Source: an uncultured Bacteroidota bacterium (GTDB lineage: Bacteria; Bacteroidota; Bacteroidia; Chitinophagales; Chitinophagaceae). Taken from it: a stretch of 6,295 nt of DNA. Below, piece by piece: positions 5,213 to 6,295 of the stretch (its first letter is position 1; every line of letters begins with the position of its first letter). A program made the position numbers and the translations under genes. The stretch lies in the NCBI GenBank assembly GCA_903835145.1, contig CAILMA010000799.1, positions 1 through 6,295 on the forward strand, given 5' to 3'. Below the pieces are notes generated by a model that was not told the origin of the DNA, searched no databases, and saw nothing but the letters and a program-made list of their open reading frames with translations.

Positions 5213-6295
5213 ATGAAGCGCTTCTTCGTAAAAAACATCCTGTTTGTTCTTACCATCAATGTACTGGTAAAACCAATATGGGTATTTATGATAGACCGAA
5301 CGGTTCAAAACAGGGTTTCGGGGGGCAACTACGGTACTTATCAGGCGCTGCTCAGCCTCAGCATTATCTTCCAGATAGTGCTGGACTTTGGGATAACCAG
5401 TTATAACAGCCGCTCAATAGCCCAAAACCCCGATAAACTCCCGACTTTATTCCCCGCAATGCTTTCAGCCCGGCTTGTACTAACAGCTGTTTATATGACC
5501 CTTGCTTTCGGTTGGGGCTTCCTTCTTGGCTACAGGGGGTGGGAGCTTAATCTGCTTATCGGGGTGCTACTCATTCAGTCGCTCAATTCGTTGCTCACTT
5601 TCATCCGCAGTAATATTGCAGCCCTGCACCGATTTAAAACCGATGGCATTCTCTCAATTACCGACAGGCTACTGATGATTGTTATCTGTGGTTTCCTGCT
5701 GCTCAACCCTACTACCGGCGCTAACTTCAAAATCCAGTGGTTCGTCATTGCACAAATCTGTTGCTACCTGTTTACAGCAATCCTTTCTTACTACGTCTTG
5801 AGAAGCATAGCCAAAGTGCGCCTTAAGTTTGCTTTCGACCTGCCTACTGTACTAAAAGTAATAAAGGGGAGTATGCCCTATGCATTGCTTATATTCCAGA
5901 TGTCAATCTATAATCGAGCTGATGCCATGATGATTGAGCGCATGTGTGCAAATGGCAAATCGCAGGCCGACATCTGGGCATCAGCCTTCCGCCAGCTGGA
6001 TATGGCCAATATGCTGGGGCTGATGTTCGCAACCATGCTGCTGCCTATGTTTGGCCGCATGCTATCGCAGAAACATGACGTGCAGCCGATAGTAAAATTG
6101 TGCGCCAACCTCCTTATTCCAGTATCCTTCGCCGTAGCTGTTGCAGGCATATTTTTTAGTAATGACATTATGCACCTCCTCTATAAGGGTGCTCAGGGTG
6201 GCGCCAGCCACGACTATCAATTCGTTTTTTCGTGGTTAATGGCATCTTTTCCGGCATGGTGCATTATGTACATATATAGCACCTTACTGACTGCA
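5213..6295 (+). CDS. Polysaccharide/O-antigen flippase-like membrane protein, 3'-truncated by window
   Basis: The first 361 codons of a multi-spanning membrane protein that stays open to the last base, so the C-terminus (probably 70-120 residues) is outside the window. It begins MKRFFVKNILFVLTINVLVK then PIWVFMIDRTVQNRVS. Hydrophobic segments are at about 8-28, 42-62, 84-106, 112-132, 152-166, 176-197, 222-236, 262-281, 297-315 and 337-358. The opening helix, the DRTVQNRVGxxxYGTYQAL-like block (28-46) and FGITSYNSRSIAQNP (59-73) resemble Wzx/RfbX-type lipopolysaccharide biosynthesis flippases of the MOP exporter superfamily. Those proteins translocate lipid-linked oligosaccharides across the inner membrane. 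The segment SMPYALLIFQMSIYNRADAMMIER (220-243), with a basic-acidic pair inside a membrane region, is also typical. The ATG at 5213 is chosen because it gives the family N-terminus and follows a promoter-like element. The exact substrate is unknown, and no glycosyltransferase neighbours are in view. Confidence 0.82.
   Translation, partial: MKRFFVKNILFVLTINVLVKPIWVFMIDRTVQNRVSGGNYGTYQALLSLSIIFQIVLDFGITSYNSRSIAQNPDKLPTLFPAMLSARLVLTAVYMTLAFGWGFLLGYRGWELNLLIGVLLIQSLNSLLTFIRSNIAALHRFKTDGILSITDRLLMIVICGFLLLNPTTGANFKIQWFVIAQICCYLFTAILSYYVLRSIAKVRLKFAFDLPTVLKVIKGSMPYALLIFQMSIYNRADAMMIERMCANGKSQADIWASAFRQLDMANMLGLMFATMLLPMFGRMLSQKHDVQPIVKLCANLLIPVSFAVAVAGIFFSNDIMHLLYKGAQGGASHDYQFVFSWLMASFPAWCIMYIYSTLLTA

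Noticed and set aside
5095..5406. Plus-strand open frame of about 103 codons from a GTG
   Set aside because: It overlaps the start of the flippase gene in another frame, crosses the promoter-like element, and its composition (many Cys, Tyr, Gln) does not look like a real protein.
5908..6168. Minus-strand open frame inside the flippase gene
   Set aside because: It lies opposite a long open membrane-protein frame that continues to the window end; no family resemblance.

Overview
The window looks like chromosomal DNA of a Bacteroidota bacterium, probably of the Chitinophagaceae/Sphingobacteriia type. This is inferred from protein family resemblance and from several TAnnTTTG-like promoter elements. 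It was not tested by any search. Moderate-G+C housekeeping genes flank an A+T-rich block, from about 3.3 to 5.2 kb, that holds toxin-antitoxin (TA) genes and remnants of them.

Layout. Positions 1-696 (+) are the 3' part of a WalJ/YycJ-like metallo-beta-lactamase-fold hydrolase, cut by the window start. Positions 944-2416 (+) encode a membrane-anchored HtrA/Deg serine protease with two PDZ domains, ending in a clear hairpin terminator. Converging on it, 2478-3305 (-) encodes a UbiA-like membrane prenyltransferase homologue whose first aspartate motif is missing. Positions 5213-6295 (+) are the 5' part of a polysaccharide flippase-like membrane protein that runs off the window end.

The accessory block in between is the unusual part. 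On the minus strand lie three adjacent TA genes that all appear broken: a Phd/YefM- or RelB-like antitoxin with a frameshift at an A-run (3928-4133), a RelE/ParE-type toxin that has lost an internal N-terminal segment (3702-3900), and a decayed HicA-like toxin (readable at 3458-3613, perhaps starting near 3709). None of the three is a clean open reading frame from a standard start. They become visible only when reading frames are stitched by eye. Divergent from them, on the plus strand, is an apparently intact VapBC module (4403-4636 and 4627-5007) whose genes overlap by 10 bases.

The working parts therefore seem to be an envelope protein-quality protease, a metallo-hydrolase, two membrane proteins (prenyltransferase homologue and flippase), and one functional-looking TA system inserted beside a small TA graveyard. 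No rRNA, tRNA, CRISPR array or intact mobile element is visible.
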